Origin: Mycolicibacterium lacusdiani
GTDB taxonomy: Bacteria; Actinomycetota; Actinomycetes; Mycobacteriales; Mycobacteriaceae
DNA: 64,000 bases
Direction: 5' to 3'
NCBI RefSeq assembly: GCF_021916785.1
Contig: NZ_JAKCFC010000001.1
Coordinates: 682,001 to 746,000, forward strand
A program made the translations under genes and the position numbers. The notes under the pieces were generated by a model that saw nothing but the letters and a program-made list of their open reading frames with translations, was not told the origin of the DNA and did no database searches. Below are positions 20,081 to 29,306 of the stretch, in pieces (the stretch's first letter is position 1; each line of letters starts with the position of its first letter).

Positions 20081-21198
20081 TGTTCTCCGATGTTCCAGGG
20101 GTCGGTGCGGATGGAACTCACCCGCACCGGAAGTGCCGTGCCGAAGTGACGTTCGAGGACGCCCGCCGCCTGCCCGCACCAGGGCTGCTCGCTGGCCCAG
20201 TGCGCGACGTCGATCAGTGCTACGTCCGAGGTCCGCCGGTATTCGTCGGCGGGGTGGTGCCGCAGGTCAGCGGTGAGGTATGCCTGCACGCCCGCCGCGT
20301 CGGCGGCGTCCAACAGTGAGTCGCCCGCACCGCCGCACACCGCCACCCGCGACACCAGCGCGTCCGGGTCGCCCGCGGCGCGCACGCCCCACGTCGTGCT
20401 GGGCAGCGCCGTGGCGACGTGAGCGACGAAGGCGGACAACGATTGCGGTTCCGGTAGCGCACAGACCCTACCGATGCCGGTGCCGGTCGGCAGTGGTGCA
20501 AGCGCGATGACGTCGAAGGCGGGCTCCTCGTACGGGTGGGCCGCGCGCATGGCCGCCAGCACGTCGGCGCGCACACCGGTCGGGGCGATCACCTCGATGC
20601 GGTCCTCCGCGACGCGTTCGATCGCGCCGACGCTGCCGATCGCGGGTGTCGCGCCGTCGTGCGGCAGGAACTGGCCGGTGCCCTCGACCGTCCAGCAGCA
20701 GTGCGAGTAGTCGCCGATCCGGCCGGCCCCTGCGGCGAAGACGGCCTCGCGCACGGCCTCTGCGTTCTCGCGCGGCACGAAGAAGACCCACTTGTCGAGG
20801 CGGCGGCCTTCGGACTTCCGATCCAGCACGCCCTCGACCACGAGGCCCAGCGCGTCGGCGAGCGCGTCGGACACGCCAGGTGCAGCCGCGTCGGCGTTGG
20901 TGTGCGCGGTGAACAGCGCGCTGCCCGAACGGATCAGGCGGTGCAGCAGCGCACCCTTTGCGGTGTCGGCGGAGACGGTGTCCACGCCACGCAGCAGCAG
21001 CGGGTGGTGGGCCAGCAGCAGGCTGCTCTCCGGGGTGTCGGCGACGACGGCGGCGGTCGCGTCCACGGTGATCGTGACGGACTCCACGAGTTCGTCCGGG
21101 TCGCCGCACACCAGTCCGACCGAGTCCCAATCCTGTGCCAGCGCAGGCGGATACGCATCGTCGAGGACCGCGATCACGTCGGCCAGCCGGACGCTCAT
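20077..21198 (-). CDS. Nif3-like dinuclear metal centre protein (Rv2230c-type)
   Basis: The 373-residue protein starts at ATG 21198 and overlaps cobC upstream (ATGA). N-terminal NIF3 half: [23 protein letters not shown] and [10 protein letters not shown] give the metal-binding histidines. An inserted PII-like/CutA domain lies around residues 135-245 ([19 protein letters not shown]). The C-terminal half returns to NIF3 with [13 protein letters not shown]. The family was long labelled GTP cyclohydrolase I type 2, but that activity is doubtful. It is part of the tight five-gene minus-strand operon cobC-nif3-zinc ribbon-RNase H. Confidence 0.93.
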   Translation of the reverse strand: MSVRLADVIAVLDDAYPPALAQDWDSVGLVCGDPDELVESVTITVDATAAVVADTPESSLLLAHHPLLLRGVDTVSADTAKGALLHRLIRSGSALFTAHTNADAAAPGVSDALADALGLVVEGVLDRKSEGRRLDKWVFFVPRENAEAVREAVFAAGAGRIGDYSHCCWTVEGTGQFLPHDGATPAIGSVGAIERVAEDRIEVIAPTGVRADVLAAMRAAHPYEEPAFDVIALAPLPTGTGIGRVCALPEPQSLSAFVAHVATALPSTTWGVRAAGDPDALVSRVAVCGGAGDSLLDAADAAGVQAYLTADLRHHPADEYRRTSDVALIDVAHWASEQPWCGQAAGVLERHFGTALPVRVSSIRTDPWNIGEQ

Positions 21199-22217
21199 CG
21201 CATCGCCTCGACGATCGCCTGGAGGAGCACCGGCCACTCCGGCCTGACCGCCGCGCGCAGGTAGTGGCCGTCGAGTCCGACGAACGTGTCGCAGCGGCGC
21301 ACGGCGATCCCCTGCACGTCCAACCGCTTCCGCACCAGTTCGGCGTCTCCCACGGAGAACAGGAGATAAGGGGCCCGTCCCGCTACGACGTCGACGCCCG
21401 CTTCGGCGAAGCCCGCGACCATGTCGTCGCGCAGTTCGGCCAACGCCACCGCACCGGCGTCCGCCTCGGCCACTGCGGCGGCGCTGCTGCACGCCGCGAT
21501 GGCCTCCAGCTGCAGGGTCCCCAGCGGCCAATGCGGCCGGGTACCAGTCAATCTCGCCAGCACGTCGGGATGCCCCAGCGCATAGCCGACGCGCAGTCCC
21601 GCGAGCGACCACGTCTTGGTCAGGCTTCGCAACACGACGACGTCGGGCGAGGCGAACCCCGCCAACGACTCGGGCTCGCCGGGGATCGCGTCGGCGAAGG
21701 CCTCGTCGACGACGAGGATGCGACCTGACCTGCGCAGCGCGAGGAGTTGATCGCGGGTGTGCAGCACGGACGTGGGGTTGGTGGGGTTGCCAACGACGAC
21801 GAGGTCGGCATCCTCGGGGACGGCAGCGGCGTCCAGGGTGAACGGCCGCTCGAGCACCACGTGTTCGAATGGCACGCCCGCCCCGGCGAGTGCGGCCTCC
21901 GGCTCGGTGAACGACGGCGCCACCAGCGCGGCCAAGGTCGGCTGCAGGTTGGGCAGCAGGGCGAACCCCTCGGCACCGCCGGCCAGCAATGCCACCTCGG
22001 TGACGTCCCGACCGTGGCGCTGCGCTACGGCGGACGTGGCGCGGGCCACGTCGTCGGCGCAGGGATACCGCCCGAGGTCGCCCATCCTGGCCCGCAGACG
22101 ATCGGTCAACCAGGCCGGTGGCGCGTCGGCGCGCACGTTGACGGCGAAGTCCAGCATGCCGGGGCCCGAGGCCTCGTCACCGTGGTACCGCGCCGCCGAA
22201 CGGATCTGCCTTGCCAC
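21195..22217 (-). CDS. cobC: Rv2231c-type threonine-phosphate decarboxylase-like aminotransferase
   Basis: GTG 22217 ([16 protein letters not shown]) gives a 340-residue fold-type I PLP enzyme. The Schiff-base lysine is in [21 protein letters not shown]; the PLP phosphate and substrate region GNPTNPTS and the ring-stacking VVDEAFAD are also visible. By family (CobC/CobD-type) it supplies (R)-1-amino-2-propanol phosphate for the cobamide nucleotide loop. It is the first gene of the minus-strand operon and is divergent (30 bp) from ptkA. Longer upstream reading frame exists but lies over ptkA and is not coding. Confidence 0.92.
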   Translation of the reverse strand: MARQIRSAARYHGDEASGPGMLDFAVNVRADAPPAWLTDRLRARMGDLGRYPCADDVARATSAVAQRHGRDVTEVALLAGGAEGFALLPNLQPTLAALVAPSFTEPEAALAGAGVPFEHVVLERPFTLDAAAVPEDADLVVVGNPTNPTSVLHTRDQLLALRRSGRILVVDEAFADAIPGEPESLAGFASPDVVVLRSLTKTWSLAGLRVGYALGHPDVLARLTGTRPHWPLGTLQLEAIAACSSAAAVAEADAGAVALAELRDDMVAGFAEAGVDVVAGRAPYLLFSVGDAELVRKRLDVQGIAVRRCDTFVGLDGHYLRAAVRPEWPVLLQAIVEAMR

Positions 22218-22247
22218 AGCACGACAGTAGTCGGCGACAATGGAGGC

Positions 22248-22895
22248 GTGAGCGCCCAGTTGGTGATCTTCGACCTCGACGGCACGCTGACCGATTCGGC
22301 CAGCGGCATCGTGTCGAGCTTTCGCCATGCCCTGGCTCGGATCGGCGCGGCCGTGCCCGACGGAGACCTCGCGTCGCTGGTCGTGGGCCCGCCGATGCAC
22401 GTGACGCTGTCGGGGATGGGACTGGGGGAACGGGCCGACGAGGCGATCGCCGCCTACCGGGCCGACTACACGACGCGCGGCTGGTCGATGAACGCCGTCT
22501 ACGACGGGATCCCCGAGCTGCTGGCGGACCTGCGGGCCAAGGGCGTGCGCCTGGCCGTCGCCACCTCGAAGTCCGAGCCCATGGCGCAGCGCATCGTCGA
22601 ACACTTCGGTCTCGACGACCACTTCGAGGTGGTCGCGGGTGCCAGCGTGGACGGCGTGCGGTCCTCCAAGGCCGACGTGGTGGCGCACGCCCTGGCCCAG
22701 CTGGGGCCGCTGCCCGCCGACGTCCTCATGGTGGGTGACCGGGACCACGACGTGCTTGGCGCGGCCGCACACGGCATCGACACAATCGTCGTCGGCTGGG
22801 GATACGGTGCGAGGGACTTCGACGATCCCGGAGCGGTTCGTGCCGCCGGGCACGTGTCGACCATCGACGACCTGAGGGAGGTGCTGGGTGTCTGA
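22248..22895 (+). CDS. ptkA: HAD-family hydrolase / protein tyrosine kinase PtkA homologue
   Basis: GTG 22248 gives MSAQLVIFDLDGTLTDSASG with HAD motif I DLDGT at residues 9-13. Motif II is LAVATSKSE, motif III lysine falls in RSSKADVV and motif IV is MVGDRDHDVLGA. All catalytic positions for a phosphohydrolase are present. In M. tuberculosis the syntenic Rv2232 product PtkA is reported to autophosphorylate on tyrosine and phosphorylate PtpA; the same pairing occurs here, with an 8-bp overlap into ptpA. Phosphatase activity on small metabolites remains possible. Confidence 0.88.
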   Translation: MSAQLVIFDLDGTLTDSASGIVSSFRHALARIGAAVPDGDLASLVVGPPMHVTLSGMGLGERADEAIAAYRADYTTRGWSMNAVYDGIPELLADLRAKGVRLAVATSKSEPMAQRIVEHFGLDDHFEVVAGASVDGVRSSKADVVAHALAQLGPLPADVLMVGDRDHDVLGAAAHGIDTIVVGWGYGARDFDDPGAVRAAGHVSTIDDLREVLGV

Positions 22896-23391
22896 CGTCG
22901 CGCCAGCACTCCACGTCACGTTCGTCTGCTCGGGCAACATCTGCCGCTCGCCGATGGCCGAGAAGATGTTCGCCCACCAGATCTCCGAGCGCGGGCTGGC
23001 CGGGGTCGTGCGGGTGACGAGTGCGGGCACGGGTGGCTGGCACGCGGGTGACGGCGCCGACGCGCGTGCCACCGAGGTGCTGGCCGACCGCGGCTACCCC
23101 ACCTTCCACCGCGCAGCGCAACTCGACGACGACCACCTCGGCGCCGACCTGGTGGTCGCCATGGGCCGCAATCACGTGCGGATCCTGCGCGACCAGGGCG
23201 TGCCCCCGGAACGGCTGCGCATGCTGCGGTCGTTCGACCCGCGTTCGGGGGCGCACGCCCTCGACGTCGAAGACCCCTACTACGGCACCCGCACCGACTT
23301 CGAGGACGTGTTCGACGTCATCGAGACGTCGCTGCCCGGTCTGCACGACTGGGTCGACGATCGACTCGCCGGCCGAGAGGCTGCCAGCTGA
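22888..23391 (+). CDS. ptpA: Low-molecular-weight protein tyrosine phosphatase
   Basis: GTG 22888 gives 167 residues. The P-loop CSGNICRSP (C-x5-R, Cys14/Arg20) and the general-acid loop DVEDPYYGT near residue 130 are intact, as in M. tuberculosis PtpA, which is secreted into macrophages. In an environmental mycobacterium a house-keeping or signalling role with PtkA is likelier. It overlaps ptkA upstream and shares 1 bp (TGATG) with the SURF1 gene downstream, so the three are one operon. Confidence 0.95.
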   Translation: MSDVAPALHVTFVCSGNICRSPMAEKMFAHQISERGLAGVVRVTSAGTGGWHAGDGADARATEVLADRGYPTFHRAAQLDDDHLGADLVVAMGRNHVRILRDQGVPPERLRMLRSFDPRSGAHALDVEDPYYGTRTDFEDVFDVIETSLPGLHDWVDDRLAGREAAS

Positions 23392-24296
23392 TGCGCCCGA
23401 CCAACACCCCGGGTCGCTTCGCTCCTGCCCGCCGTGCCAACACCCCGGGTCGCTTCGCTCCTGCCCGCCGGTTGGCCTTCCTGCTACGCCCCCAATGGCT
23501 CGCCCTCTACGTCGTCGTCATCGCCTTCGCCTACCTCTGCTTCACCGTGCTCGCCCCGTGGCAACTGGGCAAGAACACGAAGACCACCCGGGAGAACGCC
23601 CAGATCTCGGCGTCCCTGAGCGCCGAACCGGTGCCCGTGACGACCGTGCTGCCGGGTCAGGACTCGTCGGCGAACGACGACACGTGGAAGCGGGTGACAG
23701 CGACCGGGTCCTACCTACCCCAGGGACAGGTGCTGGCCCGGCTCCGCTCGATCGACGGCGAGCCTGCCTTCGAGGTTCTGGTGCCGTTCGCCGTCCAGGG
23801 TGGACCGACGGTGCTCGTCGACCGTGGCTTCGTCAAACCGATCGACGGCAACAAGGTGCCCGAGATCGACCCGGTGCCGTCGGGGACGATCACGATCACT
23901 GCGCGTCTGCGGGACTCCGAGTTGCTCGCAGGCGGCCGGGAGCCGTTCCGGCAGGACGGCGCGCTGCAGGTGTACTCCATCAACACCGGGCAAATCGGCG
24001 ACATCACCGGCATCCCCGTCGCGGGTTCGTACCTGCAGCTGGTCGAGGACCAGCCCGGCGGCCTCGGCGTCATACCGCTACCGCACCTCGACTCTGGCCC
24101 GTTCCTGTCCTACGGCATCCAGTGGATCGCGTTCGGCATCATCGCGCCGATCGGCGTCGGGTACTTCGTGGTCGCCGAGTACAAGCAGCGCCGCAGGGAG
24201 AAGGCCGCCGCGCAGCCCGCTCCGACCGGGGCCGAGGAACCCGCGCCCCTCACACCCGATCAGAAGCTCGCCGACCGGTACGGCCGACGCCGCTGA
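23391..24296 (+). CDS. SURF1-family cytochrome oxidase biogenesis protein
   Basis: The 301-residue protein has the SURF1 layout: a first membrane helix (PQWLALYVVVIAFAYLCFTV, about residues 35-55), a long periplasmic domain (WKRVTATGSYLP, VLVDRGFVKP), and a second helix near residue 240 (GIQWIAFGIIAPIGVGYFVV) followed by a basic tail. It helps assemble the aa3-type oxidase. The first 26 residues are unusual: they contain two in-frame copies of NTPGRFAPARR from a 36-bp tandem repeat, inserted before RLAFLLRP, where Rv2235-type proteins begin. Confidence 0.9.
   Translation: MRPTNTPGRFAPARRANTPGRFAPARRLAFLLRPQWLALYVVVIAFAYLCFTVLAPWQLGKNTKTTRENAQISASLSAEPVPVTTVLPGQDSSANDDTWKRVTATGSYLPQGQVLARLRSIDGEPAFEVLVPFAVQGGPTVLVDRGFVKPIDGNKVPEIDPVPSGTITITARLRDSELLAGGREPFRQDGALQVYSINTGQIGDITGIPVAGSYLQLVEDQPGGLGVIPLPHLDSGPFLSYGIQWIAFGIIAPIGVGYFVVAEYKQRRREKAAAQPAPTGAEEPAPLTPDQKLADRYGRRR
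23401..23470. repeat. Tandem copy of a dispersed GC-rich repeat in SURF1 N-terminus
   Basis: Two identical 34-bp units (23401-23434 and 23437-23470) repeat with a 36-bp period, adding 12 residues each in frame. The core CCCCGGGTCGCTTCGCTCC, continuing CTGCCCGCCG, recurs at 41781-41808 inside the shikimate dehydrogenase gene with one mismatch in 28 bp. Confidence 0.9.
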
Positions 24297-25236
24297 GTCC
24301 GAGGGCGCCCGCTGTGCACACGGCGACGGCGCCCACCTGCACGGCACGCGAAAGACGAACGGCACGAACCAGATCCGGCACCGACGGCGTCCGGCCGTCG
24401 CCGAGCGTGGGACGGATCTCGAGCCGGTGGGCGTACTGCGTCGGCCCGCCCAGCCGCACCCCGAGGGCACCGGCGAACGACGCCTCGACCACACCGGCGT
24501 TCGGGCTGGGATGCTTCCGGGCGTCACGGCGCCACGCGTCGAGCGCGGCGCCCGCCGATCCGCCGACCGTCATCGCGCAGGCCGCCACCAGCAATCCGGA
24601 CAGACGTGCCGGCAGGTAGTTGAGCACGTCGTCGAAACGCGCTGCGGCCCAGCCGAAGCGCTCGTAGCGGGGCGATCGGTAGCCGACCATTGCGTCGAGC
24701 GTGTTGGCTGCCCGGTACGCGAGTAGTCCTGGGGCACCTGCCGCCATCCCCCACAGCAGGGGTGCCACCGCCGCGTCGGAGGTGTTCTCGGCGATTGATT
24801 CGAGGGCGGCACGCGTCAGACCGGACGCGTCGAGCGAGGCGGGATCACGCCCGCACAGCGACGGGAGCAGCGCGCGGGCGCCCGCGATGTCCGTTGCGTC
24901 CAACCGGGCGGACATCTGGGCGCCGGTGCGAGCGAGCGACGTGCCACCGAGAGAGGTGAACGTGCACAGGGCGGTCAGGCCCGCCGTCCAGGCCGGACCA
25001 CGCCGGGCCGCCGCACGGTCCGCTGCGACCGTCGCGGCCAGCACCGCCCCGACGAGCAGACCCGTGTACGCGACGCCCGCACCACGTCGGTCCGCATACA
25101 GAATGCGCTCGAGACGCGTTGCGGCACTGCCGAATAGCGCGACCGGATGTCCGCGGCGAGGATCGCCGAACGCCGCGTCGGCGAGACAGCCCAGTGCGAG
25201 ACCGGCTGCGCGGCCGCGGTAGGTCGGAACGAACAC
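24250..25236 (-). CDS. cobD: Adenosylcobinamide-phosphate synthase (CbiB/CobD)
   Basis: The 328-residue integral membrane protein matches CobD/CbiB. It opens with GLALGCLADAAFGDPRRGHPVALFG (the D-P-x-x-x-HP signature near residue 25) and has IAENTSDAAVAPLLWG and AANTLDAMVGYRS, family hallmarks, between hydrophobic segments. It joins aminopropanol (phosphate) to adenosylcobyric acid. The 3' end overlaps the convergent SURF1 gene by 47 bp. It corresponds by synteny to Rv2236c and complements cobC 2-3 kb away. Confidence 0.93.
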   Translation of the reverse strand: MFVPTYRGRAAGLALGCLADAAFGDPRRGHPVALFGSAATRLERILYADRRGAGVAYTGLLVGAVLAATVAADRAAARRGPAWTAGLTALCTFTSLGGTSLARTGAQMSARLDATDIAGARALLPSLCGRDPASLDASGLTRAALESIAENTSDAAVAPLLWGMAAGAPGLLAYRAANTLDAMVGYRSPRYERFGWAAARFDDVLNYLPARLSGLLVAACAMTVGGSAGAALDAWRRDARKHPSPNAGVVEASFAGALGVRLGGPTQYAHRLEIRPTLGDGRTPSVPDLVRAVRLSRAVQVGAVAVCTAGALGLSGVGRTGRRASDRV

Positions 25237-25269
25237 CTCGGCAGCGTCTCACGGTGCCGCACACGCGAA

Positions 25270-25298
25270 GGCAGGCGGGTCGTCGAGACCCGCCTGCC
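25270..25298 (-). terminator. GC-rich hairpin terminator after the glycoside hydrolase gene
   Basis: GGCAGGCGGGTC (25270-25281) pairs perfectly with GACCCGCCTGCC (25287-25298) around a 5-nt loop. It lies just past the stop codon of the minus-strand hydrolase (25313). No U-tract follows, as is common for mycobacterial terminators. Confidence 0.75.
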
Positions 25299-25312
25299 CC
25301 CAACCCCCGTGA

Positions 25313-27046
25313 TCAGCGGTTGGAGCGCTGCTTCTTCGGCGTGTCGGACTTCGACGTCGAACCGCTCGAGGTCGAGTCGCTGGACGTCGAACCACTCGTC
25401 TCGGTGGAACCGGAGGTGGTGTCCGACGTCGACCCCGACGTGGTGTCGGACGTGGTGCCGGTCGTCGACTCCGACGCGGTGCCGGTGGGCGACTCCGTGG
25501 TCGGGACGTCGGACAGGTCGGTCGACCGGGTCTGGTCGACGACACTGGTGGGCGTCGGCTCAGTCGGCGCCTCGACCGTCGGCTCGGTGGTCGGCGTGTC
25601 GACCAACTCGACCGACCGGGTGGAGTCGAGGTCCGGTGTCGGGATCGCCGTCGGTTCGGTCGGAGCCACCGCGATGGTCGGCTCGCTGATCGTCGGCTCC
25701 GCGATCGTCGGCTGCGCGAGCACGGGCTCGGCGATCGTCGGCTCCACGACCGCCGGTGCCGCCGGGTCGGTGACGGTCGCGGTGGGCGCGGTGGCGGCGA
25801 GCTGATCGGTGCTGGCCGCCAACTGCGTCTCCGTCGTCGGGTCGGTCGGGCCCGCGATCTCCTGCAGCGCAGCGAGATCCTCGGGTGCGGCGGTCTCGGC
25901 CTGCGGCAGCGCCAGCGCCATCTGCGCCATCTCGGCGGTGGTCTCCTGCGACTGCGCCAGTTCCTGGATGACGTAGGCGGCAGGCTTCCAGGTGCCGTCA
26001 CTGCGGATCAGCCCGAAAGTGGCCTCCGGATCGGTGCTCCCGGTCAGGTCGTCCTCGAGCGTGTAGACGAATGCCGGCCCGGTGTAGCCGATCTCGCGCC
26101 AGGTGGTCAACATGTCCTCGAGATACGCGGCCTGCTCGGCCTCGCTCGACACCGCCGTCGGCTGGCCGTACTCACTGGCCCAGATCAGCTTGTCGCCGTC
26201 ACCGTTGGTGACCATGAGGTCGTGGATGTCGTCGAGCTGATTCAGCGGCGAGTCCGGGTGGTAGCCGCCGGTCGAGAACGGCATCGTGTACTGGTACGGG
26301 TGGAACGACAGGGCGTCGAAGTACCCCTGGGCGCCTGCGTCGTACATCTGGTCGACGAAGTCGACGGGATTCAACGTGAAGTTGCCGTAGGTGATGGTCG
26401 AACCGACCACGCCACCGACGACGGTCGCGTCGGGGTCCGCTGCCTTGATGGAGGTGTAAGCCGCCTTGAGCAGCTCGGTGTAGCCGGCCGGGTCGGGTGC
26501 CGGACCGTAGAACGGCGCCGCGTTCGGCTCGTTCCAGATCTCGTAGGCGCCGACCTGGCCGGCATAGCGCTCGGCGGCGAGTCCCGCGAACTCGCCGTAC
26601 GCTGCCGGGTCGATCGGCTCGCTGTAGATGCCCGAGCCGTTCTGCTGGTAGGTCGGCGTCGTGGTGATGACCGCCAGGATGCCCATCCCCCGCTCGTCGG
26701 CCGCGTTGATCAGATAGTCGGACTGTGACCAGTCGTAGTAGCCCTCGACCGGGTTGATGCCCGCCCACGGAATGCCGATCCGGACGGTGTTGACGCCCAT
26801 CGCCTGCATCTCGTCGAGCGCGGCGTCGATCTGGTCGTACGACTCGAAGTACAGGTCGGAATCCGCAATGCCGATGGTCGTGTTCGACTCGTCGATGGCG
26901 GCCACCTCGGCAACGTCCAGCGATACCTGCCGCAAATTCGGCGACATCGCGGTCGCACCGAATGCGGAGACCGCGACGGCCGCGGCGCCGATCACGAAAT
27001 AGCGCTTGAACCCAGGCCTGCTCTGCTCCCACTTGCTTTGCAACAT
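25313..27046 (-). CDS. Exported glycoside hydrolase (GH39/GH5-like) with low-complexity tail
   Basis: The 577-residue protein begins with a basic N-terminus and a hydrophobic signal/anchor (YFVIGAAAVAVSAFGATAM). Residues about 50-350 form a TIM-barrel hydrolase of the GH-A clan: GVNTVRIGIPWAGINP early, acid/base Glu in YEIWNEPNAAPF (about residue 170) and nucleophile Glu in LIWASEYGQPT. The last about 210 residues are repetitive, first Ala/Pro/Thr/Glu-rich (repeats of the type AEPTI), then Ser/Thr/Gly-rich (TTSGSTSD units), ending in a basic KKQRSNR. The tail resembles a wall-spanning linker. Start ATG 27046 has a good RBS (GAGGAGCAA). Substrate is unknown. Confidence 0.85.
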   Translation of the reverse strand: MLQSKWEQSRPGFKRYFVIGAAAVAVSAFGATAMSPNLRQVSLDVAEVAAIDESNTTIGIADSDLYFESYDQIDAALDEMQAMGVNTVRIGIPWAGINPVEGYYDWSQSDYLINAADERGMGILAVITTTPTYQQNGSGIYSEPIDPAAYGEFAGLAAERYAGQVGAYEIWNEPNAAPFYGPAPDPAGYTELLKAAYTSIKAADPDATVVGGVVGSTITYGNFTLNPVDFVDQMYDAGAQGYFDALSFHPYQYTMPFSTGGYHPDSPLNQLDDIHDLMVTNGDGDKLIWASEYGQPTAVSSEAEQAAYLEDMLTTWREIGYTGPAFVYTLEDDLTGSTDPEATFGLIRSDGTWKPAAYVIQELAQSQETTAEMAQMALALPQAETAAPEDLAALQEIAGPTDPTTETQLAASTDQLAATAPTATVTDPAAPAVVEPTIAEPVLAQPTIAEPTISEPTIAVAPTEPTAIPTPDLDSTRSVELVDTPTTEPTVEAPTEPTPTSVVDQTRSTDLSDVPTTESPTGTASESTTGTTSDTTSGSTSDTTSGSTETSGSTSSDSTSSGSTSKSDTPKKQRSNR

Positions 27047-27720
27047 GACTTGCTCCTCAATGCACGATCCCCATTGGCCCCGCCCCCGAACGTTGCCCTT
27101 TCACGCAGATTGAGGTTCCCAGTCACGCGTGGCCCTAATCACTTCAACGGCTCATGGCATGCCCTTGAACTGCGGATATGGGTTGAATGGATCGGATTTC
27201 ATGACCAGTTTCTGACATGGATGGGCAACTTCAGCAAAGTCATGATCGGATGGTTCGCCGATCTATCGACGTTAGCTGAGGGGGGTTTTTGGTTTGCCCC
27301 ATTCACTATTTGAACGAATTTGACGACCCAGGCAAAAAAGCGCTTCGTTCGTTAACTAGATCGTCTATTGCGCTAGATGGACTGAGACGAAGGTTGAAAA
27401 TGCAATCGAATTGGCGTCGCCGCGCAAACCGATCACGAGCCGCTCGGCCGTGCGGCGCGCACCCGCTCGCCATCGAAGATCACTTCCACGAGAGTCAACG
27501 GATGGCTGCGCGACTCTCCAGCGACCTCAAGATCCGTTCACTCTCGTGACGGATGCGTTCGGCTCGAGCGCATGCGGACTCGACGTCTCGACACACGATG
27601 TCGGCCCAAAGGAGCGCGACGATCACGTCGGCGGAAAGCTGGGAGACGCCTGGTTCCATGGCCAGCACACGTATCCCGCTGAGCACAGTCCAAACAAGAT
27701 GTTCATGGCACGCCGCCGCC
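27047..27720. other. Intergenic region, AT-richer than surroundings
   Basis: About 670 bp without a confident gene. The left part is the leader/promoter region of the glycoside hydrolase. A minus-strand frame 27659-27495 could encode a 54-residue helical, Arg/Glu-rich peptide (MEPGVSQLSADVIVALLW...) with mostly G/C third positions, but no clear ribosome-binding site precedes it, so it is left as a candidate. No tRNA or known RNA was recognised. Confidence 0.5.
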
Positions 27721-28407
27721 TCAGAGGCGCTTGAGCGCCTCGCGTTTGGACAGCCCGCTGAGCCGGTCCTCCCGCGCCTCGACGAATGCCCGTACCCACC
27801 CTGGGTCGGTGCGCGCGTACTGCCGCAGCGCCCAGCCGATGGCCTTGCGGATGAAGAAGTCGGTGTCGTCGGCGTTCGAGTCGATGGTTGCCGTGAGCAG
27901 CGCCAAATCCGTCTCGTGCTTGAGGCCCAACTGCGAGATGATCGCCGTTCGCCGCAGCCAGGCATCGGAGTCGGTGGCCCAGCCGAGGACGATCGGCCGC
28001 ACCTCCACCTGATGCCCGGCCAAGATCGGTCCGATCAGGTTGCCTGCGATCTCGTCCACTGTGTCCCACCACGCCCCGGCGACGATCAGCCGGCGATACA
28101 GCGGAATCCTGTCCGGCGTCTGATGCGCGCGGTAGAGCCGGTGCCTCGCCAGTTGGATGGCGGCATAGCGCTCCTCCCGGTGCGTCGCCTCGACGAACAT
28201 GCGCTCGACGGTGTCGTCGAACGCGTCGACCGACTCGATCGGATGCGCCGCGAAGATGGGTGCACAGATGCGACGGAGATCGGGCATGCGAACGCCGCGA
28301 AACGACATGTCGGACTTCATGTACGCCTGCATCGCGGGTGCGCGGTCGGCGTCGCCGGCTGCGGCCAGTTCGCGCCGTACCCGGTCGATCAGCTCTTCGG
28401 CGGACAC
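27721..28407 (-). CDS. AlkD-like DNA alkylation repair protein (HEAT-like repeats)
   Basis: GTG 28407 (MSAEELIDRVRRELAAAGD) gives 228 residues. The protein has the AlkD/AlkC pattern: MQAYMKSDMSFRGVRMPDLRRI near the N-terminus, WDTVDEIAGNLIG in the middle and RKAIGWALRQYARTDPGWVRAFVE near the C-terminus. AlkD-type proteins excise bulky or cationic N3/N7-alkylated bases without base flipping, using stacked helical repeats. The gene sits 5 bp downstream of the RNase T2 gene on the same strand. Confidence 0.9.
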   Translation of the reverse strand: MSAEELIDRVRRELAAAGDADRAPAMQAYMKSDMSFRGVRMPDLRRICAPIFAAHPIESVDAFDDTVERMFVEATHREERYAAIQLARHRLYRAHQTPDRIPLYRRLIVAGAWWDTVDEIAGNLIGPILAGHQVEVRPIVLGWATDSDAWLRRTAIISQLGLKHETDLALLTATIDSNADDTDFFIRKAIGWALRQYARTDPGWVRAFVEAREDRLSGLSKREALKRL

Positions 28408-28412
28408 GAAGC

Positions 28413-29183
28413 TCAGGGAACGAGCCCGTGGGCACACTCCGACTCGATGGGTGGAGCCTCGTTCAGCAGCGTGCCGAGGTCCAGTGACTCGTCCATGGTG
28501 CGGAGCGCCGCGACCGACGGCAGCGACAGGCGCACGTCGACGACGTAGGCGCCCTCCCCCTTCGCGTTGAGGCAACTGAGCCCGACGCGCTCCCCCGCCC
28601 CCGGGCCGAACCGCTCGTCCATGCGGGCGCGGACCGCGCTCACCGTGAGTTGTCCGCCGTCGACGTCCCGGAACATCGGGTCCAACGTCTCCCGAACCTG
28701 GGCGGTCAGCGCGACCGCATCACCGAAGAAGGCGTCGGGTGTCACGCCCGAGCAGGTGCCGTGCGCGTACCACTCGTGCAGCGACAGGCGAGACGAGTTG
28801 GCCATCGTCGACTGCAAACCAGCACGCACGCCGTCGGACAACTCGATCGGCGGCAGGTCGCCGCGTCCCCTGGACGCGACCTCCTTGAGCCGTTGCGATA
28901 CGCCGCAGTACTGGTTGTCCCGCGGCTGGGGCCACAACCCGTGGAGGATCAAAGTCCGCTCCATGCCGGTGAGTTCGCCCGACTGGCACTCCGGGTTCGC
29001 GGGCTGCGTCTTGCAGAAGCTGGGACTCCAGGTCAGCACGAGCCGACTCGAGTCGGAGCTGCTGTCGGAGACGAGCGTCGACCGGTTTCCGTCGAACATC
29101 AGCAAACTGCATGCAACGGCAGCCGCCACCACTGCGGTCAGGACCGCGGATATGGAAAATACGGTAACGTCGCCTCGCTGCAT
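28413..29183 (-). CDS. Exported ribonuclease T2 family protein
   Basis: ATG 29183 gives MQRGDVTVFSISAVLTAVVA, a signal anchor (residues about 8-28) followed by an extracytoplasmic domain; total 256 residues. Both catalytic segments are present: CAS I as LILHGLWPQP and CAS II as LSLHEWYAHGTCSG, each with its histidine. Several cysteines (SFCKTQP, PECQSG, QYCGV) suit disulfides outside the cell. RNase T2 enzymes cleave RNA through 2',3'-cyclic phosphates. It is divergent (about 120 bp) from the membrane-protein/reverse-transcriptase operon. Confidence 0.9.
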   Translation of the reverse strand: MQRGDVTVFSISAVLTAVVAAAVACSLLMFDGNRSTLVSDSSSDSSRLVLTWSPSFCKTQPANPECQSGELTGMERTLILHGLWPQPRDNQYCGVSQRLKEVASRGRGDLPPIELSDGVRAGLQSTMANSSRLSLHEWYAHGTCSGVTPDAFFGDAVALTAQVRETLDPMFRDVDGGQLTVSAVRARMDERFGPGAGERVGLSCLNAKGEGAYVVDVRLSLPSVAALRTMDESLDLGTLLNEAPPIESECAHGLVP

Positions 29184-29306
29184 GCGGCACCCTTCTGAAC
29201 GGAGTGGGACGAGCGTCGCCGACGCCTTCCCAACGCAGCCTCCCACAGCGTCGCGGCGCGGTTGAGAGATCACCGGCAGAAGGCTCAGCGGTCAACGCTG
29301 GAGAGG

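Noticed and set aside
29262..29306. Extended N-terminus for the RT-linked membrane protein from ATG 29262
   Set aside because: The extra residues (MRDHRQKAQRSTLER) are not preceded by a ribosome-binding site, whereas ATG 29307 follows GGAGAGG.
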